Below are positions 34,780 through 42,395 of a stretch of DNA of 42,395 nt, in pieces. A program made the translations under genes and the position numbers. The notes below the pieces were generated by a model, which did no database searches, was not told where the DNA came from, and saw nothing but the letters and a program-made list of their open reading frames with translations. The stretch's first letter is position 1. Each line of letters begins with the position of its first letter. This DNA comes from Acidobacteriaceae bacterium (GTDB lineage Bacteria; Acidobacteriota; Terriglobia; Terriglobales; Acidobacteriaceae). The stretch is from assembly GCA_003170825.1 (NCBI GenBank), contig PMYL01000042.1, positions 1,866 through 44,260 of the forward strand, in the 5' to 3' direction.

Positions 34780-35742
34780 ATGACAACTTCCAGCCGCCGG
34801 CCGGTCAAAGCCTATGATCGAATCGCTGCGCATTTTCGCATTATGAGACTCGATCACAGCATCAAGCAGCTATTCATTGTCCCTGGAATTGTTCTGGCAA
34901 TGGCCATGGCTGGAAGCAGCCTGTCGGCAAAGCTCCTGATTCGTATTCTTGTCGGGCTGGTCGCAGCGACCCTTATTGCCTGTAGTAACTATGTGATCAA
35001 CGAGATTCTGGACGCTCCGTTCGATCGGCTGCATCCCACCAAGAAGAACAGGCCCGCTGCCAGAGGTTTAGTCCATTCAGGATGGGGCTATGCGCAGTGG
35101 ATAGTTATGATGTTGGCAGGACTGGCGCTGGGCAGTTTACTGGGCCGAGCCTTCGTCTTGAGCGCCGCTGCGCTCTGGATCATGGGATGCATCTATAACA
35201 TCCGCCCCATGAGGAGCAAAGATATTCCTTACATCGATGTCTTGAGCGAATCTATAAACAACCCCCTGCGCTTTTGCCTCGGCTGGTACTCTGTTGTTAC
35301 AGCCACGCTTCCTCCGGCCTCTCTGCTCGTTTCTTACTGGATGTTGGGATGTTATTTCATGAGCCTCAAGCGCTTCTCCGAATACCGCCAGATCGCCAAT
35401 CCCGCAATCGCGGCCAGCTATCGCAGTTCGTTTGCTCACTATAGCGAAGCATCCCTGCTCAATTCAGCGACGTTTTATGCGGCGGCTTCCATGCTATTCT
35501 TTGGCGCATTTATGATGCGCTATCGCATTGAGTTAATTCTCTCGTTCCCGGTCGTTGCCTGGCTCATGGCGGTGTATTTCAGCCTCTCCTTCCGGCACGA
35601 AAGCGCTGTCCAGAATCCGGAACATCTCTATAGCGAGCCCCTGCTCATGGTTCCTCTTTGCATCTGCGTCGCACTCATCGTGCTCTTGCTCTTTGTAAAT
35701 GTTCCATGGATAGGAACTATGTTCCCAAAATCAAATCCATGA
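34780..35742 (+). CDS. UbiA-superfamily prenyltransferase, similar to decaprenyl-phosphate phosphoribosyltransferase
   Basis: I choose ATG 34780 (MTTSSRRPVKAYD), preceded by GAGAGG; the frame is open to 34744. The 320-residue protein has about eight membrane helices. The first Asp-rich motif is NEILDAPFD (Asn74-Asp82), followed by RLHPTKKNRPAARGLV, which closely fits the ND-x2-D-x3-DR-x-HP-x-K-x-RP pattern of DPPR synthases. The second is YNIRPMRSKDIPYIDVLSES. The DPPR enzymes join phosphoribosyl diphosphate to polyprenyl phosphate, the first step to lipid-linked arabinose. Here it stands before a polyprenyl-phosphate sugar synthase and opposite three GT-C-like proteins, so a lipid-linked sugar role is likely. 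The second motif is less conserved, so the donor is uncertain. Confidence 0.8.
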   Translation: MTTSSRRPVKAYDRIAAHFRIMRLDHSIKQLFIVPGIVLAMAMAGSSLSAKLLIRILVGLVAATLIACSNYVINEILDAPFDRLHPTKKNRPAARGLVHSGWGYAQWIVMMLAGLALGSLLGRAFVLSAAALWIMGCIYNIRPMRSKDIPYIDVLSESINNPLRFCLGWYSVVTATLPPASLLVSYWMLGCYFMSLKRFSEYRQIANPAIAASYRSSFAHYSEASLLNSATFYAAASMLFFGAFMMRYRIELILSFPVVAWLMAVYFSLSFRHESAVQNPEHLYSEPLLMVPLCICVALIVLLLFVNVPWIGTMFPKSNP

Positions 35743-35767
35743 TCTGCCTACGAACGAAGAAGGACTT

Positions 35768-36727
35768 ATGACTCAATCGGTTGAACGTTTTTCTTGCCCA
35801 AGGCTAACTCTTGTGGTCCCTTGCCACAACGAAGAGCAAGTGTTGCCTGAAACTGCGATCCGCCTTGTGACATTGCTTGATGTGCTGGCTCAAGGGACGT
35901 TGATCGTCGAGCCGTCCATCTTTTTGGTCGATGATGGATCGGTTGACGGCACCTGGTGTGTCATCGAGCGCCTCGCAATCGAACATGCTGGTATCCACGG
36001 TCTAAAGCTGTCCCGGAACTTCGGTCAGCAGAGTGCAATCCTCGCGGGATTGCTCACGGCTCCGGGCGACGTGTTGATCAGCATCGACGCCGATCTCCAG
36101 GATGACGTGGCGGCGATAGAAGACATGGTGCGTGCCTACATGCGTGGCGCCGAGATCGTATACGGCATTCGGCGCAACCGCCAGACCGATAGTTTCTTCA
36201 AGCGCACTACTGCCGAAGGCTACTACTGGCTGCTCCAGACCATGGGCGTAGAATTGATGTTCAATCACGCTGATTTTCGGCTCCTGAGCCGGCGTGTGGT
36301 GGAGGAGCTGCGCAGTTGCAAAGAAAGCAACCTGCTGCTAAGAGGATTGATCCCGCAGCTCGGTTTCCCTTCATCCCTGGTCTACTATGACCGCCAAGTG
36401 CGCTTCGCAGGAGAATCCCAGTACCCGATCTCGAAGATGCTCTCGCTGGCCATGAACGGCATTACATCCTTTACCGAGCTACCTCTGAAGGCTATCACCG
36501 TCCTCGGCATGTTAGTTTCTCTCTTCAGCTTCGGCTTGGCTTTTTGGGCGTTGGTCGTGAAACTTTTTACAACCGCGGCTATCCCCGGCTGGGCTTCCAT
36601 CGTGATCCCCCTCTATATGCTAGGTGGAATACAACTGCTATGCTTGGGAGTCATCGGGCAATACCTCGCGAAGATATACTCTGAAGCGAAGGCCCGGCCT
36701 CGGTTCATCGTCGAGAAGAGCCTGTAG
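35768..36727 (+). CDS. GT2 family polyprenyl-phosphate sugar transferase (DPM1/GtrB/ArnC-like)
   Basis: This 319-residue protein starts at ATG 35768 with AGAAGG upstream. The GT-A domain has LVVPCHNEEQVL, FLVDDGSVDGT (DDGS 55-58), LSRNFGQQSAILAGL and ISIDADLQDD (DAD 107-109), and later HADFRLLSRRVVEEL. Two C-terminal helices (AITVLGMLVSLFSFGLAFWALV and IVIPLYMLGGIQLLCLGVIGQYL) are the GtrB/DPM1-type anchor. It transfers a hexose or similar sugar from a nucleotide sugar to polyprenyl phosphate on the cytoplasmic face. It lies 25 bp after the UbiA gene, and its 3' end overlaps the convergent gene by 23 bp. Confidence 0.9.
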   Translation: MTQSVERFSCPRLTLVVPCHNEEQVLPETAIRLVTLLDVLAQGTLIVEPSIFLVDDGSVDGTWCVIERLAIEHAGIHGLKLSRNFGQQSAILAGLLTAPGDVLISIDADLQDDVAAIEDMVRAYMRGAEIVYGIRRNRQTDSFFKRTTAEGYYWLLQTMGVELMFNHADFRLLSRRVVEELRSCKESNLLLRGLIPQLGFPSSLVYYDRQVRFAGESQYPISKMLSLAMNGITSFTELPLKAITVLGMLVSLFSFGLAFWALVVKLFTTAAIPGWASIVIPLYMLGGIQLLCLGVIGQYLAKIYSEAKARPRFIVEKSL

Positions 36728-38216
36728 GCGGAGCTATGCCGCCGGGCGCAATGCCTGCATATTGAAAGATTATGTGACAGTTCGTGAAGGACGTATGCAT
36801 ACGAAACGGTAGCGTCCCGCAGAATACATTCGTGAGCCTGTAGCCAGATTTCATCAAAAGCTCAGCTCTTGGTCCACTGAGATCGATTGCCTGGCCAGGT
36901 TGAGCTTGTTGCATTTCGGCAAGAACGATACTCGGATGCGAAGGCAAGAGCGCATTGAAAAGGTCGTCGGATGGATTCTTGTTGCTCCACCAATAGAACG
37001 GATAGGGCTGGTTGATGTAGATATTGCGGTCGAAATAGGGAAGAATCCCAAAAGCGCCGGCAACATGGCTGGGCGACTCATCGAGATATGTCGCGGCAAT
37101 TGCCGCTCCGTCCTCGACGAGGGGTTTCAGGAATTGAGCAGCAGCAAGATCGGGGGAGTAGGCGTTGTAATGGTCGAAATGAATCGCATAGGCAGACCAG
37201 AGGATTTGCACGCCAACCATATAGATCAGCGCGGCCCGTCCAGCGATTTCGTACCACGATACGCAGGATCCCGGCGAAGGCCAGGTAATCCAGAGCAGAC
37301 AAATTAGCAGGGGTACGATGAGTCCCCAGTGCCAAAAACCGCCGCATATAACTCCAGAGAAGACGGTAAAAAACAGCACCGGTAAAAGGTAAAAAGAGCT
37401 CCGCCGGGCGCTGAAAACGAGGATAATCGCGATCCAGAAAGGGATGGAGAGAATCAGGGGCTGGCAGATCGGCATAACAAGCGGCACCAGGGTAGAAAGA
37501 AGGAATGGGGGCGTGTACCCGCGAACAATCGTTATATACGTCAGGTCGCTTGGCGGCCAGGCGGTCCAGAGCGCGAAGGCGTAGAAGCTGAGGACGATCG
37601 ATACGCACAGCAGGAGTTCGCGCCGGCGCGCAGGGGCTTTGGCGCTTCCCGCGCGCAACTGCTCAACGAGCCACACAATCGCGAGTCCGCCGGAGATGAC
37701 CGCGGCATGGATCGCGCAGTTGGCCAATAGCCCCAGCAAGACGGCCACAACCAATGGCCTCTTCTTCCACCAGGAGGCGATCGTGAACAGCATCAAGGGC
37801 ACAAGCACATAACTGCGCGCGACGACGGCGTACTGAAACAGAAGAAAGAAAGTGAATGGCAAAGCGAGCTTGAGATAGCGGGGAAAAGGAGAATTCAATA
37901 CAAGGAACGAAGTCGACACAACGGCGATTGCACCACAAATCCAGTGCAAGCCGGTATAGCTGACGTATGCGCGATTCAGAATCCAGAGCAGGAAATGCCA
38001 CAGTCCCGGCGTCCCTTCATAGCGGATATACGTCTGAAACAGCGCGCGAATTGAAAGGGTCCGCGCAAGCTGCCATGCCTGAGCCTCGTCAGCCCACGGC
38101 TCATGGTACGGGATGGCAAACGCGACGACGGCCGCGAAGACTGATACCGTGGTCCATTCAGGCCAGCGCGAACGGAGTTCTCTGCGCAAGCCGTCGAGGG
38201 TGGGGATGCGGTTCAT
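36705..38216 (-). CDS. Polytopic membrane protein, probable GT-C-type glycosyltransferase (third of three)
   Basis: This 503-residue protein starts at ATG 38216, overlapping the stop of the upstream gene as ATGA, with GGAG upstream. About ten hydrophobic helices are visible. The first periplasmic loop has EPWADEAQAWQLART, whose Asp-Glu pair matches the catalytic acidic motif of GT-C enzymes that use polyprenyl-phosphate sugars. A soluble C-terminal part begins near PDLAAAQFLKPL. No closer family name is possible from the sequence. With two similar genes upstream and a GT2/UbiA pair opposite, a role in extracytoplasmic glycosylation is likely. Confidence 0.7.
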   Translation of the reverse strand: MNRIPTLDGLRRELRSRWPEWTTVSVFAAVVAFAIPYHEPWADEAQAWQLARTLSIRALFQTYIRYEGTPGLWHFLLWILNRAYVSYTGLHWICGAIAVVSTSFLVLNSPFPRYLKLALPFTFFLLFQYAVVARSYVLVPLMLFTIASWWKKRPLVVAVLLGLLANCAIHAAVISGGLAIVWLVEQLRAGSAKAPARRRELLLCVSIVLSFYAFALWTAWPPSDLTYITIVRGYTPPFLLSTLVPLVMPICQPLILSIPFWIAIILVFSARRSSFYLLPVLFFTVFSGVICGGFWHWGLIVPLLICLLWITWPSPGSCVSWYEIAGRAALIYMVGVQILWSAYAIHFDHYNAYSPDLAAAQFLKPLVEDGAAIAATYLDESPSHVAGAFGILPYFDRNIYINQPYPFYWWSNKNPSDDLFNALLPSHPSIVLAEMQQAQPGQAIDLSGPRAELLMKSGYRLTNVFCGTLPFRMHTSFTNCHIIFQYAGIAPGGIAPPTGSSRR

Positions 38217-39787
38217 TTCCGCTCCATAATGCGGATGCCATGGTCATCCTCCACCAGTTTATAGTGGGATTCCAGATAAGGCTCCATAATGAGATCGTTT
38301 GGACTCCTGGGCTGCGATCCGGGGAAGCCATCCGCCGCATTAGCTGCAAAAGTGGCCTCCCAAATTATATATCTGACCCGCCTTTGATCCAGGATATCCA
38401 CAACCTCCTGAAACTGCGAAGGGGTGTTGTAGTTGTACATCAGAATACTGTAGCGTGTCGGGTTCCTTGTCGAGGAAAGGAAATAGTATGTAGGGCAATA
38501 TGGGTAAGAAAGTATCTCTTCACCAGGCGATGTGTGCTCGTTCAAAAACCTGAGTACTTGATCTGGAGCTGCCCCGGCCATAACGACATTGCCCACGCGC
38601 GTCGCCAAGGGGTGGGCCCCCATGGCAAGCACAACGCAGCAATTAAAACCAGCCAGGCCTACGGCGCTGATTGCAAGGATTTGCACGGCTACATTGGCAA
38701 GTTTCCCCCGGCTTTCAGTCAGGGCATGAATGCACAGAACTATCAGCAGCGGCGATCCGAATACCAGATGCCAGATGTCACTGCGATGAAATTCCGACAA
38801 CCATAATGCCCATCCAGAGAACCAATAAAGCGCAATCTCAGGCGTAACAGACTTCCACTTGTATCGGATGCCAACGAGCAACATGAGCAGTGGAAGAGCC
38901 GCGACAAAGAGAAGAGGTGTGATCAGGATTGCCGCTATCGCAACGGACCATTTCGCCCCCCCAAACGCCATTACCCAATTCGCCCAGTAGTACATGATGA
39001 TGCCGTACGCATAGGTTACGGCATTCACTGCGCCGTAGTGCTGGCGCGGGAAGGCAAAGTTCGCGTAATAAAGACTGCTTAATGCTCCCTGGCTCCAGAA
39101 ATACGCAAGCACAAGGACGATGATGGCAAAATAGCCTACAGTCGACAGTGCTAGCACGGTCAGGGACGCCGAAGTCCAGCGACGCTGAATCCAGAGCCAC
39201 GCCAACAATGCGCAAAACATCAGCACGCCCTTGGGTTGAAAGATGCACGTCGTTACTCCAGCTAAGGCCCCAGCCGTAATCAATAGGCTGTTCCGGGGCT
39301 TGATATTCCATATAACCATGCAGACGACCGACAGCAACGCAAAGAAATTGCTGTCCACATGATGGCTTATGCCCGGCCAGAGGGCGCCCAAATAGGTTCC
39401 CGCCAGAATGAGACAGGGCAGTGTCCAGTATTGTTTGCATACCCTGTGGGATAGAAAATATATCGATAGAGCCGTTCCCAGGGATGAAATGAATAAGCAG
39501 ATCCGTGCCGCCAGGAACGTGACACCGAAGAGCTTAAAGAAAGCCGCCAACCAGTAGAACGTGCCTGGTCCCATGACCTCGAAGAAGTCGCGGGCGAAGA
39601 CCTGGCCGTGGACAATGCGCACAGCGCCATACAGGAACGAACCTTCGTCCCTTGCAACAAATATAACCCGCATGAATGGCAGTAGGTAGAAGCCGGCGCA
39701 GAGCGTAAAGAGAAGATAGCTCCTCCACGGAGCTGACGCTTGCTGCGTTGGAGTATTGGTTGTCTCGGAAGTAGCAGTAACATTCAT
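38213..39787 (-). CDS. Polytopic membrane protein, probable GT-C/PMT-like glycosyltransferase (second of three)
   Basis: This 524-residue protein starts at ATG 39787 with TAAGG upstream, overlapping the previous stop as ATGA. It has about eleven hydrophobic segments. The first loop reads VARDEGSFLYGAVRIVHG, then FARDFFEVMGPGTFYWLA, which is the DEG...RDF/GPG arrangement of ArnT/PMT-like GT-C proteins. The C-terminal 130 residues are soluble (HTSPGEEILSYPYCPTYYFLSS). It probably moves a sugar from a polyprenyl-phosphate carrier to an acceptor at the periplasmic face; the acceptor is unknown. Confidence 0.72.
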   Translation of the reverse strand: MNVTATSETTNTPTQQASAPWRSYLLFTLCAGFYLLPFMRVIFVARDEGSFLYGAVRIVHGQVFARDFFEVMGPGTFYWLAAFFKLFGVTFLAARICLFISSLGTALSIYFLSHRVCKQYWTLPCLILAGTYLGALWPGISHHVDSNFFALLSVVCMVIWNIKPRNSLLITAGALAGVTTCIFQPKGVLMFCALLAWLWIQRRWTSASLTVLALSTVGYFAIIVLVLAYFWSQGALSSLYYANFAFPRQHYGAVNAVTYAYGIIMYYWANWVMAFGGAKWSVAIAAILITPLLFVAALPLLMLLVGIRYKWKSVTPEIALYWFSGWALWLSEFHRSDIWHLVFGSPLLIVLCIHALTESRGKLANVAVQILAISAVGLAGFNCCVVLAMGAHPLATRVGNVVMAGAAPDQVLRFLNEHTSPGEEILSYPYCPTYYFLSSTRNPTRYSILMYNYNTPSQFQEVVDILDQRRVRYIIWEATFAANAADGFPGSQPRSPNDLIMEPYLESHYKLVEDDHGIRIMERK

Positions 39788-41547
39788 TTCGCTACCTTAG
39801 TGGACGATGCCGGCCGCGGCTCCGGCATGGGGTATGGGGAAACCTCCTCTGATTGCGAATCTGGCTGTACTAGCCAGACATGCCTGTCCTTGTAATAGCG
39901 TATGAGTTCCAGATTGTTTGCGGCATCCATCTCCCGCGCCCAGATGACTTTGGAGCCGTCGATGTCCGCGGCATTGTAGACCCACTCATCCCACGGTTCG
40001 TGTTGGGGAGAATATCTCACGAGTATGAGCTGTTTGCCGGGGAGCTGTTCCAGTTCGGCCTCAATCCGGGCTCGCTCCGCGCCGAAATTACCTGGGCCCC
40101 ACCACCAGCAAACCCATCCGCTCAATGGCAATCGGGGAGGAGCGAGATGGAGAGGCTCCCCATATAACCGCAATCCAGCCAACAGAAAGCAGAGTGTCAC
40201 TGTCAGGCGCACTAACGTCCTGCCTGCAGACCTGCCTTCCGGGTTCCAAAGCCGAAGATGGCGCATGGCCTGCAAGCCAATTGCATAGGCTGCCGCTGTA
40301 TACGGGGCCAGATAGTGAGGGACAAGAAATACGCCGATTACCACGCCTGCTATCCATATAGGCACGCACAGAACCAGGAAGCGGACGCGGCGATCCAGGA
40401 GCACGCGCGGCAGCATGATGAGAGGAGGCAGCAATGCGAGGCCGGTAAAGAGCATCAATCCCACCGCAAATTTAGATAGATTATGAGAGAGAAAGCCAGG
40501 CAAGGTTCCCAGTTCGGAGAAGTCCTTTGGCTCTCTCTCGATATAGAAGCGCCGCATTTCTTCGTGCCGGTAGTTTGGCATGGGATGCGGTAACTGCCAG
40601 ACGTAATAGGGCGCAACGGCATAGGTGTTGCGCGCTATGGTATAGGGCAGGGTAAAGGGGCTGCCGAATGCGCGGTAGTCGTAGTAGGCCATCCACGCCC
40701 CAGCGGCCACTAGCAGCGCCAGCGGGAAGGCGGCGCGGCGAACCAGCACGGCCGAACTCGGCCGATTCTTTCCGAAGAAAATCCACCGGCCAAGCACGAC
40801 CGCAACGGGCAGGCAAAGAAGCAGTCCTTCATAAGGGCGAGTGGTGGCGAGCAGGACGATGCCCACCGCCATCAGCAGGCCGTAGCGAAACCGAGCTGTT
40901 TTCATCAATCGGGGCAGCGCGCCCAGCACCAGCGCTCCACCCAGAGCCGAGATGGTACCGCCGCCCGTGTATGTATTGATCCAGTAACTGAAAAGGCCCA
41001 GGCGCAGGATCGCCAGCATTCCCCCGAGCAATGCCCAGGTGGGCGGCAGCCATGCCTGCAGCATCCAGCAGATGGCGGCGCACATCAACGCGCAGCTAAT
41101 CAGGATGCCGTACCAGGGGTGGCCAAACAGCACCTTGGCCGCCGCCATCACCAGCCCCGGCGCGGGAAAGTACATGGACATGTAGGTCGGCTGCATGGTG
41201 ATGTGGACGCTTTCGAAATGGGTCCACATCGCAGGCGTCGGGTTGGTCAGCCGCCCGTGCGCGAAGGTGTCCGCCGCAAGCAGGAAGCTGAAATCATTCG
41301 GGGAGAAAGGATGGGGAATGGGGAACAAGGGAAGAATGGCAAGGCGCAAGAGGAGCGCGGAGAGGCCAACGGCCGCGACCGCCAATCCCTTTCTCCGCGC
41401 AAGCCTCCCGAAGACCCGCTCGATGCGCGAAAACCAGGCGGCGCCGAGCCTGGGCCAGGCAAATGCCACCGCGATGGCAATCGCAGTAAGGCCAGCTTCT
41501 ATCACCAGCAGCGAAGGGCCGCTTCCCGGAGCAGTGGACAGGAGCAT
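39784..41547 (-). CDS. Polytopic membrane protein, probable GT-C-like glycosyltransferase (first of three)
   Basis: This 587-residue protein starts at ATG 41547; the ribosome site is weak. Roughly eleven membrane helices precede a soluble C-terminal part of about 120 residues (ERARIEAELEQLPGKQLILVRYSPQHEPWDEWVYNAADID). The first large loop contains NDFSFLLAADTFAHGRLTNPTPAMW and PTYMSMYFPAPGLVMAAAKV. This pattern is shared by a group of uncharacterised membrane proteins often seen in acidobacterial genomes and distantly related to GT-C enzymes. It heads a three-gene operon with 4-bp overlaps. Function is inferred from fold and neighbours. Confidence 0.68.
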   Translation of the reverse strand: MLLSTAPGSGPSLLVIEAGLTAIAIAVAFAWPRLGAAWFSRIERVFGRLARRKGLAVAAVGLSALLLRLAILPLFPIPHPFSPNDFSFLLAADTFAHGRLTNPTPAMWTHFESVHITMQPTYMSMYFPAPGLVMAAAKVLFGHPWYGILISCALMCAAICWMLQAWLPPTWALLGGMLAILRLGLFSYWINTYTGGGTISALGGALVLGALPRLMKTARFRYGLLMAVGIVLLATTRPYEGLLLCLPVAVVLGRWIFFGKNRPSSAVLVRRAAFPLALLVAAGAWMAYYDYRAFGSPFTLPYTIARNTYAVAPYYVWQLPHPMPNYRHEEMRRFYIEREPKDFSELGTLPGFLSHNLSKFAVGLMLFTGLALLPPLIMLPRVLLDRRVRFLVLCVPIWIAGVVIGVFLVPHYLAPYTAAAYAIGLQAMRHLRLWNPEGRSAGRTLVRLTVTLCFLLAGLRLYGEPLHLAPPRLPLSGWVCWWWGPGNFGAERARIEAELEQLPGKQLILVRYSPQHEPWDEWVYNAADIDGSKVIWAREMDAANNLELIRYYKDRHVWLVQPDSQSEEVSPYPMPEPRPASSTKVAK

Positions 41548-41786
41548 ATCGGTTCTATTCTATGCCATAACGTTGCGAAGGCGCCGCGGAATTGATCGCG
41601 CATTCGACGCAACGTCTCAGCCTGGTAAAGGCCGGATTTGCGACCGAACGGAGGATCGTTGCAATCCTGAACACGGGCTAAAAAACAAGGGAGAGGACGC
41701 ATCGGCAATTGCATTGCCCAGCGTATCTCTCCCGCGAACGATCGAAAATGATAAATTGTGGCGATCCAACTCTGGTTTGACAAGAA
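41548..41786. other. Intergenic region between pilin gene 1 and the GT-C operon
   Basis: No gene is seen in these 239 bp. The string GCGTATCTCTCCCGCGAA at 41721-41738 also occurs at 42058-42075; each copy lies about 40-65 bp beyond a pilin stop. The promoter of the GT-C operon should lie near 41550-41620. Confidence 0.4.
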
Positions 41787-41981
41787 TTAGAAGTCGGCGG
41801 CCAGGTCGCTGCTCATGGTGCTGAACGTATTGGTGATACCGGTAGCCAAGGTTTTCATGCCGGCAGTTGCACCGAATGCAACCAAGGCAATGACCAGAGC
41901 ATATTCGACCAAATCCTGGCCGAGTTCCTGCGTCATCAAGCACTTCAGCTTGTAGACAATCTTCAAGCATACGCGGCGCAT
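41787..41981 (-). CDS. Flp/type IVb pilin (copy 1)
   Basis: This 64-residue prepilin starts at ATG 41981 with GAGG 6 nt upstream. The leader MRRVCLKIVYKLKCLMTQELG ends at Gly21. The mature part would begin QDLVEYALVIALVAFGA, with the conserved Glu and Tyr of Flp pilins (G/x4-EY) and the hydrophobic assembly helix. It ends SSDLAADF. Prepilin peptidase (TadV/CpaA type) should cleave it, and a Tad secretion system should assemble it; neither is inside the window. Its mature part is 32/44 identical to the pilin encoded upstream. Confidence 0.92.
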   Translation of the reverse strand: MRRVCLKIVYKLKCLMTQELGQDLVEYALVIALVAFGATAGMKTLATGITNTFSTMSSDLAADF

Positions 41982-42057
41982 ACAATGCCTCGTTCGACGG
42001 GTTAGGTGGAATCCGGCCTTTGCTGGGGAGAGTACGTCTTGCCACCTGGTCTGGTGT

Positions 42058-42075
42058 GCGTATCTCTCCCGCGAA
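42058..42075. repeat. 18-nt direct repeat downstream of each pilin gene
   Basis: GCGTATCTCTCCCGCGAA occurs here and identically at 41721-41738. It is in the same position relative to each pilin stop (about 41 and 49 bp beyond), so it is either a remnant of the tandem duplication or a shared 3' element. Confidence 0.6.
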
Positions 42076-42115
42076 GGCGCTGGGCTTGACTGTCCTGACG
42101 GTGGTTTGGCAGGGA

Positions 42116-42310
42116 TTAGAGGTCAGCGGCCAGAGTGCTGCTGATCTTGCTGAACGCAGTGTTGATGCCCGTGGCCAGCGTGCTCATGCCGGTGACAGCA
42201 CCAAAGGCTATCAGAGCTACGACCAAAGCATACTCGACCAGGTCCTGGCCTTGCTCGCTGTTCTTCAGGTCCTGGAACTTGATGTACAGTTTCAGAAACA
42301 TGTTGTTCAT
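42116..42310 (-). CDS. Flp/type IVb pilin (copy 2)
   Basis: This 64-residue prepilin starts at ATG 42310 with AAGAGGA upstream. The leader MNNMFLKLYIKFQDLKNSEQG precedes the mature QDLVEYALVVALIAFGA segment with the Flp Glu-Tyr pair, and the protein ends SSTLAADL. It lies 134 bp upstream of copy 1 in the same direction. The conserved mature part and unlike leaders indicate an old tandem duplication. Other tad/cpa genes may lie beyond the right edge. Confidence 0.93.
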   Translation of the reverse strand: MNNMFLKLYIKFQDLKNSEQGQDLVEYALVVALIAFGAVTGMSTLATGINTAFSKISSTLAADL

Positions 42311-42395
42311 GTGTATCCTCTTTTCCGAAAATCGATTTCCCAGCCTCGGGCCAGGTCACCCTCTATGATGCAACTAGTGTAGTCCGCCAGAAATA

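Overview
The window looks like a chromosomal segment of an Acidobacteriota bacterium, probably a Terriglobia/Acidobacteriaceae-type organism. The evidence is a secreted VWFA-related protein of the acidobacterial type, high GC with short GC-rich dispersed repeats, a LptF/LptG permease made as one polypeptide, and a Gram-negative outer-membrane assembly operon. No tRNA, rRNA, CRISPR array, phage or transposase gene was seen.

Layout, left to right. 1-1464 (-): a SagB/ThcOx-type tandem nitroreductase that runs off the left edge. 1905-5610 (-): VWFA-related secreted protein and Lon protease, with a hairpin repeat between them. 5928-7006 (-): ECF sigma factor and an overlapping zinc-finger anti-sigma factor. 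7204-15688 (+): a tightly overlapping outer-membrane operon of an Omp85 protein with seven POTRA domains, a SurA-like chaperone without a PPIase domain, and TamB. 15926-16786 (+): a predicted outer-membrane barrel protein. 16881-18298 (-): NUDIX hydrolase and alpha/beta hydrolase. 18555-21035 (+): copper chaperone and CopA-type ATPase. 21179-23518 (+): LptF-LptG fusion. 23525-24838 (-): secreted HExxH metallopeptidase candidate. 24925-26697 (+): MsbA-like ABC exporter.

26702-32960 is a late flagellar cluster. fliS, fliD and flagellin are on the minus strand, and flbD-motA-motB run divergently. Sites with sigma-28 (FliA) geometry lie between flagellin and flbD, and one probable site lies upstream of fliD inside a palindromic repeat. 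32973-34603 holds YjbQ, a small TPR-like protein and a MagIII-type DNA glycosylase. 34780-41547 is a glycan cassette, with more AT-rich codon use by eye: a UbiA/DPPR-synthase-like prenyltransferase, a GT2 polyprenyl-phosphate sugar synthase, and convergently three overlapping GT-C-like membrane proteins. These could make lipid-linked sugars and transfer them outside the membrane. The right end carries two tandem Flp/type IVb pilin genes.

The least expected signal is a set of short dispersed repeats that are not confined to intergenic DNA. One 26-nt palindrome occurs in opposite orientations and different reading frames inside the NUDIX and CopA genes. A 27-nt repeat (26/27 identical) occurs in different frames inside the Omp85 and TamB genes. 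A third family (hairpin plus GGCACGGA) has three intergenic copies, two of them followed directly by a fresh-looking tandem duplication.
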